Below, one piece after another: positions 1 to 6,145 of a stretch of 6,534 nt of DNA. The DNA is taken from contig JAZNBI010000111.1 in the NCBI GenBank assembly GCA_045586995.1, forward strand, positions 1 through 6,534. Reading direction: 5' to 3'. Origin of the DNA: JAZNBI01 sp045586995. GTDB lineage: Bacteria > Bacillota > Clostridia > Oscillospirales > CAG-272. The notes beneath the pieces were generated by a model. It searched no databases. It saw only the letters and a program-made list of their open reading frames with translations, and was not told the origin of the DNA. Made by a program: the position numbers and the translations under genes. The first letter of the stretch is position 1; every line of letters begins with the position of its first letter.

Positions 1-95
1 GGGCACTTTACCATTCCCGGCATATCAAGTTTCCAAGTGCTGGAACGTCTTTTATCTCTGCGGGCCTTTGATACTTTTCTCTTTGGTACTGCCAT
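1..95 (-). CDS. rpmF: 50S ribosomal protein L32, N-terminal part (cut by window edge)
   Basis: Structural protein of the large ribosomal subunit. The first 31 residues are visible and begin MAVPKRKVSKARRDKRRSS, followed by TWKLDMPGMVKC, which is the characteristic basic N-terminus of bacterial L32. Cys31 followed by Pro is the start of the zinc-ribbon CxxC typical of the Firmicutes form; the other cysteines would lie outside the window. The start is well supported: AAGGAGGTG (minus strand, 111-103) ends 7 bases before the ATG. It lies 54 bases downstream of yceD on the same strand, the conserved yceD-rpmF order, so the two are probably co-transcribed from the promoter at 725-753. In many bacteria fatty-acid genes such as plsX follow, but that part is not in the window. 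The gene is truncated only by the window edge. Confidence 0.96.
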   Translation of the reverse strand, partial: MAVPKRKVSKARRDKRRSSTWKLDMPGMVKC

Positions 96-111
96 AACCT
101 AACACCTCCTT

Positions 112-129
112 GACTGTAAATATACAGTC
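112..129 (-). promoter_or_regulatory. Perfect inverted repeat between yceD and rpmF, next to the rpmF RBS
   Basis: GACTGTA (112-118) and TACAGTC (123-129) are exact complements around a 4-base AATA loop. In the yceD-rpmF transcript this would form a 7-bp hairpin ending directly before the AAGGAGGTG ribosome binding site of rpmF. No T-run follows, so it is not a terminator. It could be an mRNA processing or stability element, a translational control hairpin or a DNA operator. The repeat itself is seen; any role is inference. Confidence 0.4.
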
Positions 130-149
130 GCTCGTTATATAATTTTATT

Positions 150-680
150 TTATTTTTTTTCGTTTTCAGATATATCCTCGCTAAGTAACTCGCGCAAAAC
201 CGCCAATCTCGGATCGATTTCCTTGGGAGTGCATCCGCACGGCCCGTCCTTTAAAGCTTTTCCGCAATGTGGACACAGCCCGGGACAATCCTCGCTACAA
301 AGCAATTTTTTGGGGAATTCAAGTATAATCGCTTCCTTTATCTGCTCGTCAATATCCAAAATCCCCTTTTCTGCCACAACATACTCGTCGATATCATCCT
401 CAAGCTGTTCTTCGGTCAAGGTTCCTTTTGTGACAACGGTGCGTTCGAAATTAATCGCAAAATCTCCGTCCAGTTTAGAAAGGCATCTTGCACATTCTCC
501 GCTATAAGAAAGTTCTGCAGTCAATTTAAGCCGCATATATCCCGCATTATTCGTGATACATCCGAAAACTCGCGTATCTCCATCAAACACAATGCCGTGA
601 ATACTGTCGGGCCTTATTGTATAATCAATTTCAAGACGATTAGTTTCGCCCATTAATAGAGGATTAACGTCAACTGTCAT
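150..680 (-). CDS. yceD: YceD/DUF177 family protein, metal-binding-type cysteines
   Basis: A 176-residue protein of the DUF177 (YceD) family. The family is linked to 23S rRNA accumulation in E. coli and plants, but its biochemical activity is not established. Visible family marks are CARC at residues 63-66, then a cysteine-rich block CSEDCPGLCPHCG at 128-140, CGC at 148-150, and a C-terminal DPRLAVLRELL at 156-166. The clustered CxxC pairs suggest zinc binding (inference). An in-frame GTG at 689 would add three residues, but it falls inside the Shine-Dalgarno AGGGGGTG (minus strand, about 694-687). That sequence is placed 6 bases before the ATG at 680, so the ATG is preferred. A consensus promoter lies at 725-753, giving a leader of roughly 38 bases. 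rpmF follows after 54 bases, the classic neighbour of this family. Confidence 0.93.
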   Translation of the reverse strand: MTVDVNPLLMGETNRLEIDYTIRPDSIHGIVFDGDTRVFGCITNNAGYMRLKLTAELSYSGECARCLSKLDGDFAINFERTVVTKGTLTEEQLEDDIDEYVVAEKGILDIDEQIKEAIILEFPKKLLCSEDCPGLCPHCGKALKDGPCGCTPKEIDPRLAVLRELLSEDISENEKK

Positions 681-724
681 TAAAAACACCCCCTATCCAA
701 GCTCGCACAAAAGCGACAACATAT

Positions 725-753
725 ATTATACCTAATTCTCTCTCCTTTGTCAA
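725..753 (-). promoter_or_regulatory. Consensus sigma-A promoter of yceD-rpmF
   Basis: On the minus strand TTGACA (753-748) and TATAAT (730-725) are separated by exactly 17 bases, so both hexamers and the spacer match the housekeeping sigma factor consensus. The predicted transcription start is near 718, about 38 bases before the yceD ATG. A strong promoter fits a transcript carrying a ribosomal protein gene. Confidence 0.9.
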
Positions 754-780
754 GCATTTTTTATTATTATTTAAATGCTT
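752..780. repeat. 8-bp inverted repeat between the DUF4830-like gene and the yceD promoter
   Basis: AAGCATTT (752-759) and AAATGCTT (773-780) are perfect complements around a 13-base AT-only loop. The right arm touches the stop codon of the DUF4830-like gene and the left arm overlaps two bases of the yceD -35 hexamer. As RNA from the minus strand it would make a weak hairpin without a following U-run, so it is a poor terminator. It could be a 3' end-stabilising hairpin, an operator, or chance in AT-rich DNA. Confidence 0.3.
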
Positions 781-1281
781 TTATTGAGAAGATGTATTAT
801 TTTTTTCAAATCCGTGAAGAAAACCGTTCATATCTGCAGAACATATATCTCCGCCAATCACTTTATTGCGAAAAACCAACACGTTTGCATATACTTTTCC
901 CTGATAGTTCGGATAATTTGTAACGATGTAAGTATAACGGTTTACGGTTTTCCCCTTATATTTACCAAGGTCAAGTCCTTGCTGCTTTTGAATTTCGTTG
1001 TATCCGGCAAAAATTTTATCGAATTCATCGGGAATAACAACGCTGTCGCTTTCCAGCGGCTCGGCTTCAACCTCCCAACCAAACTGTTTAAGAAATTCAA
1101 TTCTGTCCTCGTTGTTTTTGATTTTTTCAAAGTTATATGAATTTGTTTCAACCGAGGACGGAACCATATTCTGTGACGAATATGGAGGAATAAACGCAAT
1201 CAGCGTTATAAGGGCAACTAACGCCACACATACCACTCCGACAAATTTTATTGTACTTGCTCTTAAAGAATAGATAAACAT
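781..1281 (-). CDS. Single-pass membrane protein, DUF4830-like
   Basis: A 166-residue protein with a short N-terminus, one hydrophobic segment at about residues 11-32 (IKFVGVVCVALVALITLIAF) and a soluble part that is probably outside the membrane. The region from about 58 to 158 (RIEFLKQFGWEV, VVIPDEFDKI, YNEIQKQQGLDL, YTYIVTNYPN, VIGGDICSADMNGFLHGF) resembles, from memory, the DUF4830 domain found in clostridial proteins of unknown function. No catalytic motif is recognised. A longer start at 1296 is open, but GGAGGT (minus strand, 1291-1286) lies between the two ATGs, 5 bases before the ATG at 1281, so the inner start is chosen. It lies 81 bases downstream of rodA with no terminator visible between them, so co-transcription is plausible. 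A role in cell wall elongation would be guilt by association only. Confidence 0.75.
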   Translation of the reverse strand: MFIYSLRASTIKFVGVVCVALVALITLIAFIPPYSSQNMVPSSVETNSYNFEKIKNNEDRIEFLKQFGWEVEAEPLESDSVVIPDEFDKIFAGYNEIQKQQGLDLGKYKGKTVNRYTYIVTNYPNYQGKVYANVLVFRNKVIGGDICSADMNGFLHGFEKNNTSSQ

Positions 1282-1299
1282 TATGTACCTCCGCATATT

Positions 1300-1320
1300 T
1301 TCAATTGATATTGAATTATA
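1300..1320 (-). promoter_or_regulatory. Possible -10 element and small palindrome before the DUF4830-like gene
   Basis: On the minus strand a TATAAT (1320-1315) lies about 34 bases before the start codon. It is followed by the inverted repeat TTCAAT-TGAT-ATTGAA (1300-1315). No recognisable -35 hexamer sits 16-18 bases upstream, so an independent promoter is uncertain. The palindrome could be an operator or chance. Confidence 0.25.
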
Positions 1321-1362
1321 TTACGGGAAAGTACGATTTATGACGGCAAAAATGATACTCCT

Positions 1363-2496
1363 TTATTTTCCGCCCTCTACAAAGAAAAATTTCTTGCGGT
1401 ATGCGCTTACGGCATGCACCATTCCTATTGTTATATAGATCGCAAGCACGGATGAGCCCCCCGCGCTCATAAACGGAAGCGTGATTCCCACCACAGGCAG
1501 CATTGCCAGACACATACCTATATTTTCGATGCTTTGCACTACGATCATAGCCAACACTCCTGCGCAAATAAATGAGCCGTAATCTCTTGATGAAAATTTT
1601 GCGATCATTACAATACGTATCACCATTATTATAAGCACGGCTATAACAACAAAAGCGCCCACGAAACCAAACTTCTCGCAAAAAGTAGCAAATATAAAAT
1701 CGGTTTCCGCCGCAGGAAGCGTTTTATAGTACTCGCCTCCGAAAAAGCCCCTGCCCCAAAATCCGCCGTTTGCAATTGCGGAACGTCCCATGATTGGCTG
1801 TAAGCCGTAGCCCAACGGATCGCTGTCGGGATTAAATCCCACCAATATGCGTTCGCGTTGATAGACGTCAAGATATGGCCACAAATACGGGAAAATCAGA
1901 ACCACGCCAACAGCCGCACCCACAAAGTACAGTGCGTTTAAGCCGGCGCAAAACAACATTACCGCAACTATACCAACATAAACGAGCATAACTCCAAGGT
2001 CGCCTGACAAAAAAATCAATCCCACGATAATTCCGACATGAAGTCCAAGTCCGAGCACCGTCTTAAATTTATTTATTTTGTCTTTTACGAGGTCAAGATG
2101 CTTTGCAAAGGTCATTATAAAGGTCGCCTTTACAAATTCGGAGGGCTGTATACTGATGACGGTATTACCTCTCTCGTAAATAATCAGCCAGCTTTTATTT
2201 GTACCGGCACTCAGTCCAAAAAGCAGAGTTGCCGCCAAAATGAAGACCGAACAAAGAAAAACCACTATATAAAGCTTATCTACGATTTCCTTATAATCAA
2301 GATTTGCAATGAAAATTACTAAAAAAATCCCTAAAACCGTCATAGAGAGCTGCATTGTCAGTCTTCTCGTACCAAATGTGTCGAGGCCTCCAACAAGCGT
2401 CAGTAAGCCCATTAAAGACAAGATCAACATACAGATCATCAACACGGAATCTACTCTTTTAAAGCGTTCTCCGATTCCCGATCTAAATGTTTTCAT
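1363..2496 (-). CDS. rodA: SEDS peptidoglycan glycosyltransferase, RodA-like
   Basis: A 377-residue polytopic membrane protein of the SEDS family (RodA/FtsW/SpoVE), which polymerises lipid II into glycan strands together with a class B penicillin-binding protein. Visible marks include many hydrophobic helices, IQPSEFVKA at about 116-124, GFNPDSDPLGYG at 220-231, ETDFIFATF at 264-272 and GITLPFMSAGGSS at 337-349. Asp266 in TDFIF corresponds to the essential Asp262 of E. coli RodA. TDFIF rather than NDFIF favours RodA over FtsW, but SEDS paralogues are hard to separate by eye. The start at 2496 is chosen because a GGGGGGAG ribosome binding site (about 2511-2504) precedes it by 6 bases. A longer ORF start at 2529 lies upstream of that site. 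No penicillin-binding protein gene is adjacent. The DUF4830-like gene follows after 81 bases. Confidence 0.92.
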   Translation of the reverse strand: MKTFRSGIGERFKRVDSVLMICMLILSLMGLLTLVGGLDTFGTRRLTMQLSMTVLGIFLVIFIANLDYKEIVDKLYIVVFLCSVFILAATLLFGLSAGTNKSWLIIYERGNTVISIQPSEFVKATFIMTFAKHLDLVKDKINKFKTVLGLGLHVGIIVGLIFLSGDLGVMLVYVGIVAVMLFCAGLNALYFVGAAVGVVLIFPYLWPYLDVYQRERILVGFNPDSDPLGYGLQPIMGRSAIANGGFWGRGFFGGEYYKTLPAAETDFIFATFCEKFGFVGAFVVIAVLIIMVIRIVMIAKFSSRDYGSFICAGVLAMIVVQSIENIGMCLAMLPVVGITLPFMSAGGSSVLAIYITIGMVHAVSAYRKKFFFVEGGK

Positions 2497-2537
2497 CCTC
2501 TGCTCCCCCCTATCTAAAAATGCATTCAACTATTATT

Positions 2538-2573
2538 AAAAGTGAGAATTCGCCCAAAACGGCGAATTCTCAC
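2538..2573 (-). terminator. Rho-independent terminator of proS
   Basis: GTGAGAATTCGCC (2542-2554) pairs perfectly over 13 bp with GGCGAATTCTCAC (2561-2573) around a 6-base loop. On the minus strand the stem is followed by TTTT and then AT-rich sequence. The hairpin begins 5 bases after the proS stop codon. The U-run is short, so some read-through into rodA is possible, and rodA shows no convincing promoter in its 82-base upstream gap. Confidence 0.8.
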
Positions 2574-2578
2574 AAAAA

Positions 2579-4021
2579 TCAATACGCCTTTGCCCAGAGC
2601 ACCATGTGCTTTGCTTTTTTGCCGCAGCAAACGCAAGTATCGGAAATATTCTCATTTTCAAAAGGAATACAACGCGAGCCAACTCCTGTCATTTCTTTGA
2701 TTTTATCTTCACATTCCTCGTCACCGCACCACATAGCTTTTACAAAGCCGTCGCCGTCTTTGATTGAGGCGTTGATCTCGTCCAAGCTCTTGCATTTAAA
2801 GGTTCTGTTTTCACGGTTTGCAAGCGCCTTTTCGTAAAGACCGCGATTAACCTCCTCAAGCTTTGCGGCAATAGATTTCTCTATTCCGTCTAAAGATACA
2901 ACGGTTTTTTCTCGATTGTGTCTTGTAACAACAACACACGCTCCGGATTCATAATCGCGCGGTCCGATTTCAACGCGAAGCGGAACGCCCTTCATCTCAT
3001 ATTCAGCAAACTTCCATCCGGGACTATTGTCGCTGTTATCAAGCTTTGCGCGAATACCTGAAGCGATAAGCGCCTTTGTAACACGCTCTGCCTCGTCGAC
3101 AACAGCAGGATTTTTATGAGCAGCGACAGGAATTATAACCGCTTGAATCGGGGCTACTGCAGGCGGAAGGACAAGACCGTTATCGTCGCCGTGAGTCATA
3201 ATAATTCCGCCGATCATACGGGTTGAAACGCCCCATGAAGTTTGATGAGGATATACAAGCTTATTATCCTTATCTGTATATTTTATATCGAAAGCTCGTG
3301 CAAATCCGTCACCGAAATAATGCGATGTTCCGGCCTGGAGTGCTTTTCCGTCATGCATAAGCGCTTCGATCGCGTATGTCGCTACCGCACCCGCAAACTT
3401 ATCGCTCTCTGTCTTGCGTCCCTTTATTACGGGCATAGCCAGATCCTTTTCGCAGAAATCCGCATATACGTTAAGCATTTGAATGGTTTCCTGCTCTGCT
3501 TCCTGCGGAGTTGCGTGCATAGTATGTCCCTCTTGCCACAAGAATTCGCGGCTGCGCAAAAACGGACGCGTGGTCTTTTCCCAACGTACAACAGAACACC
3601 ATTGATTATAGAGCTTCGGTAAATCACGGTATGACTTTATTATATTTGCGTAATGCTCGCAGAAAAGCGTTTCCGACGTCGGACGAACACAAAGACGTTC
3701 GTTCAGCGGCACACTTCCCCCGTGTGTTACCCAAGCAACCTCGGGTGCAAAGCCCTTAACGTGGTCCTTCTCTTTATTTAACAAGGATTCGGGAATAAAC
3801 ATCGGCATATATACGTTTTCATGACCGAGCTCTTTAAAGCGAGTATCCAATATTTTTTGAATATTTTCCCAAATAGCATATCCGTAAGGACGGATGATCA
3901 TGCATCCTTTAACGCTTGAATAATCAATAAGATCTGCCTTTTTGCAGATGTCGGTGTACCATTGTGCAAAATCAACCTCCATTGAGGTGATCTGCTCAAC
4001 CATTTTTTTGTCGTTTGCCAT
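2579..4021 (-). CDS. proS: Prolyl-tRNA synthetase, short archaeal-type (type 3)
   Basis: Cytoplasmic class II enzyme that charges tRNA-Pro with proline. Its 480 residues match the short type without the bacterial editing insertion. The catalytic domain shows RPTSET at 113-118, class II motif 2 around RWEKTTRPFLRSREFLWQEG (146-165) and motif 3 around GVSTRMIGG (264-272), with Arg268. An anticodon-binding domain follows from about residue 290. The C-terminal domain has Cys432, Cys437, Cys463 and Cys466, in the spacing of the zinc site known from Thermus thermophilus ProRS, plus further cysteines at 451 and 465. The protein ends in Tyr480, matching the conserved terminal tyrosine of this type. 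The start follows a modest AAAGGG ribosome binding site about 9 bases upstream. It has its own consensus promoter and a terminator, so it looks monocistronic. The leader is only about 38 bases, so there is no T-box. Confidence 0.97.
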   Translation of the reverse strand: MANDKKMVEQITSMEVDFAQWYTDICKKADLIDYSSVKGCMIIRPYGYAIWENIQKILDTRFKELGHENVYMPMFIPESLLNKEKDHVKGFAPEVAWVTHGGSVPLNERLCVRPTSETLFCEHYANIIKSYRDLPKLYNQWCSVVRWEKTTRPFLRSREFLWQEGHTMHATPQEAEQETIQMLNVYADFCEKDLAMPVIKGRKTESDKFAGAVATYAIEALMHDGKALQAGTSHYFGDGFARAFDIKYTDKDNKLVYPHQTSWGVSTRMIGGIIMTHGDDNGLVLPPAVAPIQAVIIPVAAHKNPAVVDEAERVTKALIASGIRAKLDNSDNSPGWKFAEYEMKGVPLRVEIGPRDYESGACVVVTRHNREKTVVSLDGIEKSIAAKLEEVNRGLYEKALANRENRTFKCKSLDEINASIKDGDGFVKAMWCGDEECEDKIKEMTGVGSRCIPFENENISDTCVCCGKKAKHMVLWAKAY

Positions 4022-4065
4022 CTTTAAAAGCCCTTTCGCTATGATAAGTTGATAAAATATATAAT

Positions 4066-4094
4066 ATTATAAAACATTATTTCCTTTTTGTCAA
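4066..4094 (-). promoter_or_regulatory. Consensus sigma-A promoter of proS
   Basis: On the minus strand TTGACA (4094-4089) and TATAAT (4071-4066) are separated by exactly 17 bases, a full consensus match. The predicted start of transcription is near 4059, leaving about 38 bases of leader. The 161-base divergent gap also serves the plus-strand tagA-like gene, for which no convincing -35/-10 pair was found. Confidence 0.92.
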
Positions 4095-4182
4095 CAAAGT
4101 TCTACGCTAAGAAGCATAAGTTTCTTATTATGTTTTATTTTTTCGCTAATTGGGCAGAATATAAGTAAATGAGAGGTGTATT

Positions 4183-4941
4183 ATGGAAAAGAAAACAATA
4201 TTAGGCATTGATTTTGCCGATACCACTATGGATGGGGCGTTAAACGAAGCCGACGCTTTAATAAAAAACAAACGCGGAGTCGTAAAAATCTTCACTCCGA
4301 ATGCTTTGATTCTACAGAATTGCTTAAAGGACGAATTTTTTGCAAAAAAGATAAACTCTGCAGATTTGATTCTGGCAGACGGCATCGGCGTTGTATTGGC
4401 ATCAAAGCTTTTAAACTCTCCCCTACCCGAACGAATTGCGGGAATAGATTTTGCAAAAAAGCTTTTAAAAAAATGCGCAGATAACGGTTATGGAATTTTT
4501 TTGCTGGGGGGAAAAAATAGAGTTGCCGATTCAGCTGCGCTTATTCTTCAAAGCAAAATAAAAAGGCTGAGAATCTGCGGGACGAGCCACGGATATTTTA
4601 TGAATAACGATTCCGAAAAATCAGAGGTAATAAACAAAATACGTTCAAGCGGAGCAACTGTACTTTTGGTTTTTCTCGGTTCTCCGTTACAGGAAAATTG
4701 GATTTGCGAAAATTTTAATGATTTGGGTGACGTTCGGCTTTGCATAGGACTTGGCGGTGCGCTTGACGTATGGGCGGGTGCCAAAAAGAGAGCTCCGAAT
4801 GTATTTATAAAAGCCAATTGCGAATGGCTTTGGCGTATGCTGAGAGAACCAAAGCGTTTTTTGAAAATTCCGCAAATGATCGCCTTTTTCTTCAATGTTT
4901 TGAGAGCAAAATATCGTCAAATTATGTCAAATTGCACATAA
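4183..4941 (+). CDS. tagA: WecG/TagA/CpsF family glycosyltransferase (GT26)
   Basis: A 252-residue enzyme of the family that transfers N-acetylmannosamine (TagA, wall teichoic acid linkage unit) or a related sugar onto undecaprenyl-PP-GlcNAc at the inner membrane face. Family marks are TPNALIL at 38-44, ADGIGVVLASK at 65-75, ERIAGIDF at 83-90, FLLGG at 106-110, GSPLQENWI at 166-174 and GLGGALDVWAGAKKRAP at 189-205. A basic C-terminal part follows (ANCEWLWRMLREPKRF, 211-226), which in TagA helps membrane association. Asp66 aligns with the proposed catalytic aspartate (Asp65 of the Thermoanaerobacter enzyme). The usual Lys of the G-[SA]-P-K-Q-E motif is Leu169 here. The AGAGGTG ribosome binding site ends 4 bases before the ATG. 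No other teichoic acid gene is in the window, so the exact sugar and polymer are not known and the symbol is a family-level call. Confidence 0.88.
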   Translation: MEKKTILGIDFADTTMDGALNEADALIKNKRGVVKIFTPNALILQNCLKDEFFAKKINSADLILADGIGVVLASKLLNSPLPERIAGIDFAKKLLKKCADNGYGIFLLGGKNRVADSAALILQSKIKRLRICGTSHGYFMNNDSEKSEVINKIRSSGATVLLVFLGSPLQENWICENFNDLGDVRLCIGLGGALDVWAGAKKRAPNVFIKANCEWLWRMLREPKRFLKIPQMIAFFFNVLRAKYRQIMSNCT

Positions 4942-4980
4942 AATAATTTGTGCGTTTATTAATATCGTTGCACTTATACA

Positions 4981-5035
4981 AATTTTATAAAATTCAAACA
5001 AAGGGCTTGTATATTTTTCCTTTTTAGGATAAAAT
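4981..5035 (+). promoter_or_regulatory. gapA promoter with AT-rich upstream palindrome
   Basis: TTGTAT (5007-5012) and TAAAAT (5030-5035) are spaced by 17 bases, each hexamer close to the sigma-A consensus; the predicted start is near 5042. Upstream, AATTTTATAAAATT (4981-4994) is a perfect 14-base palindrome followed by CAAA. It sits about 48-61 bases before the predicted start, where an UP element would contact the RNA polymerase alpha subunit. It might instead be an operator. The promoter is well supported; the role of the palindrome is inference. Confidence 0.75.
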
Positions 5036-5039
5036 ATAT

Positions 5040-5062
5040 AAATGGAAAGAAGGTTTCCATTT
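5040..5062 (+). promoter_or_regulatory. Hairpin at the predicted 5' end of the gapA mRNA
   Basis: AAATGGAAA (5040-5048) pairs over 9 bp with TTTCCATTT (5054-5062) around the 5-base loop GAAGG. The predicted transcription start, near 5042, falls at the foot of the stem, so the mRNA would begin with a hairpin. This arrangement is known to protect some bacterial mRNAs from 5'-dependent decay. A T-run (5060-5065) overlaps the right arm, so a weak attenuator is the alternative. Confidence 0.5.
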
Positions 5063-5107
5063 TTTATGTTGTTTTTAAAATTATATAAAAAAACGGAGGA
5101 TTTTTAC

Positions 5108-6133
5108 ATGTCAGTAAAAGTTGCTATTAACGGCTTTGGCCGTATCGGACGCCTTGCATTCAGACAAATGTTCGGCGCAGAGGGTTATGAAGTTGTTGCA
5201 ATCAACGACCTTACAAGCCCCAAAATGCTCGCTCACCTTCTCAAATATGACACAGCTCAGGGTAACTATGTAGCTATGGGTCATACTGTTGAAGCAGATG
5301 ACGAAGCAGGTACAATCACAGTTGACGGCAAGACTCTCAAGATCTATGCTGAAAAAGACGCTGCTAACTGCCCTTGGGGCGAGCTCGGCGTTGACGTTGT
5401 TCTTGAATGTACAGGTTTCTATACATCTAAGGACAAATCCATGGCTCACATTAAAGCCGGCGCTAAGAAGGTTGTTATTTCTGCTCCCGCAGGAAATGAC
5501 CTCAAGACGATCGTTTTCAACGTAAACAACGATACTCTTACTGCTGATGACCAGATCATTTCTGCTGCATCCTGCACAACAAACTGCCTCGCTCCTATGG
5601 CTAAGGCGCTTAACGAATACGCTCCTATTCAGAGCGGTATCATGACCACAGTTCACGCTTACACAGGCGACCAGATGATCCTTGACGGTCCTCACCGTAA
5701 AGGCGACCTCCGCCGTGCACGCGCAGGCGCTCAGAACATCGTTCCGAACTCCACCGGAGCTGCAAAGGCAATCGGTCTTGTTATTCCCGAACTTAACGGC
5801 AAGCTCATCGGAGCTGCTCAGAGAGTTCCTACCTGCACAGGTTCTACAACAATTCTTATCGCTGTTGTTAAGGGCAAAGACGTTACCAAAGACGGTATCA
5901 ACGCTGCTATGAAAGCTGCTGCTACCGAGTCCTTCGGTTACAACACAGACGAAATCGTATCTTCCGACGTTATCGGTATGCGTTACGGTTCTCTCTTCGA
6001 TGCTACACAGACAATGGTTGCAAAGATTGATGACGATACTTATCAGGTACAGGTTGTTTCTTGGTACGACAACGAGAACTCCTACACAAGCCAGATGGTT
6101 CGTACAATTAAGTACTTCGCAGAACTTGCGTAA
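5108..6133 (+). CDS. gapA: NAD-dependent glyceraldehyde-3-phosphate dehydrogenase
   Basis: Glycolytic cytoplasmic enzyme, normally a tetramer, that oxidises and phosphorylates glyceraldehyde-3-phosphate to 1,3-bisphosphoglycerate. The 341 residues are close to the usual 335-340. The Rossmann motif INGFGRIGR is at 7-15, and Asp34 (in AIND) indicates preference for NAD over NADP. The active-site SCTTNC is at 155-160 with catalytic Cys156, His183 (in TVHAYTGDQ) assists, Arg239 is in QRVPT, and the C-terminal WYDNENSY is at 319-326. The ATG at 5108 is preceded by GGAGGA 7 bases upstream and gives the family N-terminus. Two earlier in-frame ATGs (5042 and 5067) lack such a site and would add residues unlike GAPDH. 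The gene has its own promoter, a 5' hairpin and a strong terminator. Its codons favour C- or T-ending forms (CTC, CTT, GTT, GAC, AAC), unlike the neighbouring tagA-like gene, fitting very high expression. Confidence 0.98.
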   Translation: MSVKVAINGFGRIGRLAFRQMFGAEGYEVVAINDLTSPKMLAHLLKYDTAQGNYVAMGHTVEADDEAGTITVDGKTLKIYAEKDAANCPWGELGVDVVLECTGFYTSKDKSMAHIKAGAKKVVISAPAGNDLKTIVFNVNNDTLTADDQIISAASCTTNCLAPMAKALNEYAPIQSGIMTTVHAYTGDQMILDGPHRKGDLRRARAGAQNIVPNSTGAAKAIGLVIPELNGKLIGAAQRVPTCTGSTTILIAVVKGKDVTKDGINAAMKAAATESFGYNTDEIVSSDVIGMRYGSLFDATQTMVAKIDDDTYQVQVVSWYDNENSYTSQMVRTIKYFAELA

Positions 6134-6145
6134 TTTATATTTTAT

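Noticed and set aside
1641..1871. Overlapping open frames inside rodA, proS and the tagA-like gene (for example 1641-1871 minus, 3242-3622 plus, 4548-4895 minus)
   Set aside because: They lie within well-supported genes in other frames, lack ribosome binding sites and show no protein family features.
4108..4127. TAAGAA/TTCTTA repeat followed by T-rich DNA in the divergent proS/tagA gap
   Set aside because: The stem is 6 bp of mostly A-T pairs with an 8-base loop, and no plus-strand gene lies upstream that would need a terminator. Expected by chance in AT-rich DNA.
4022..4182. T-box riboswitch upstream of proS
   Set aside because: The predicted proS leader is only about 38 bases, with no T-box sequence or antiterminator hairpin; the gap is also shared with the divergent gene.
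4934..4953. GCACA/TGTGC inverted repeat at the end of the tagA-like gene as a terminator
   Set aside because: Only a 5-bp stem with a 10-base loop and no T-run after it, so it is not a credible terminator.
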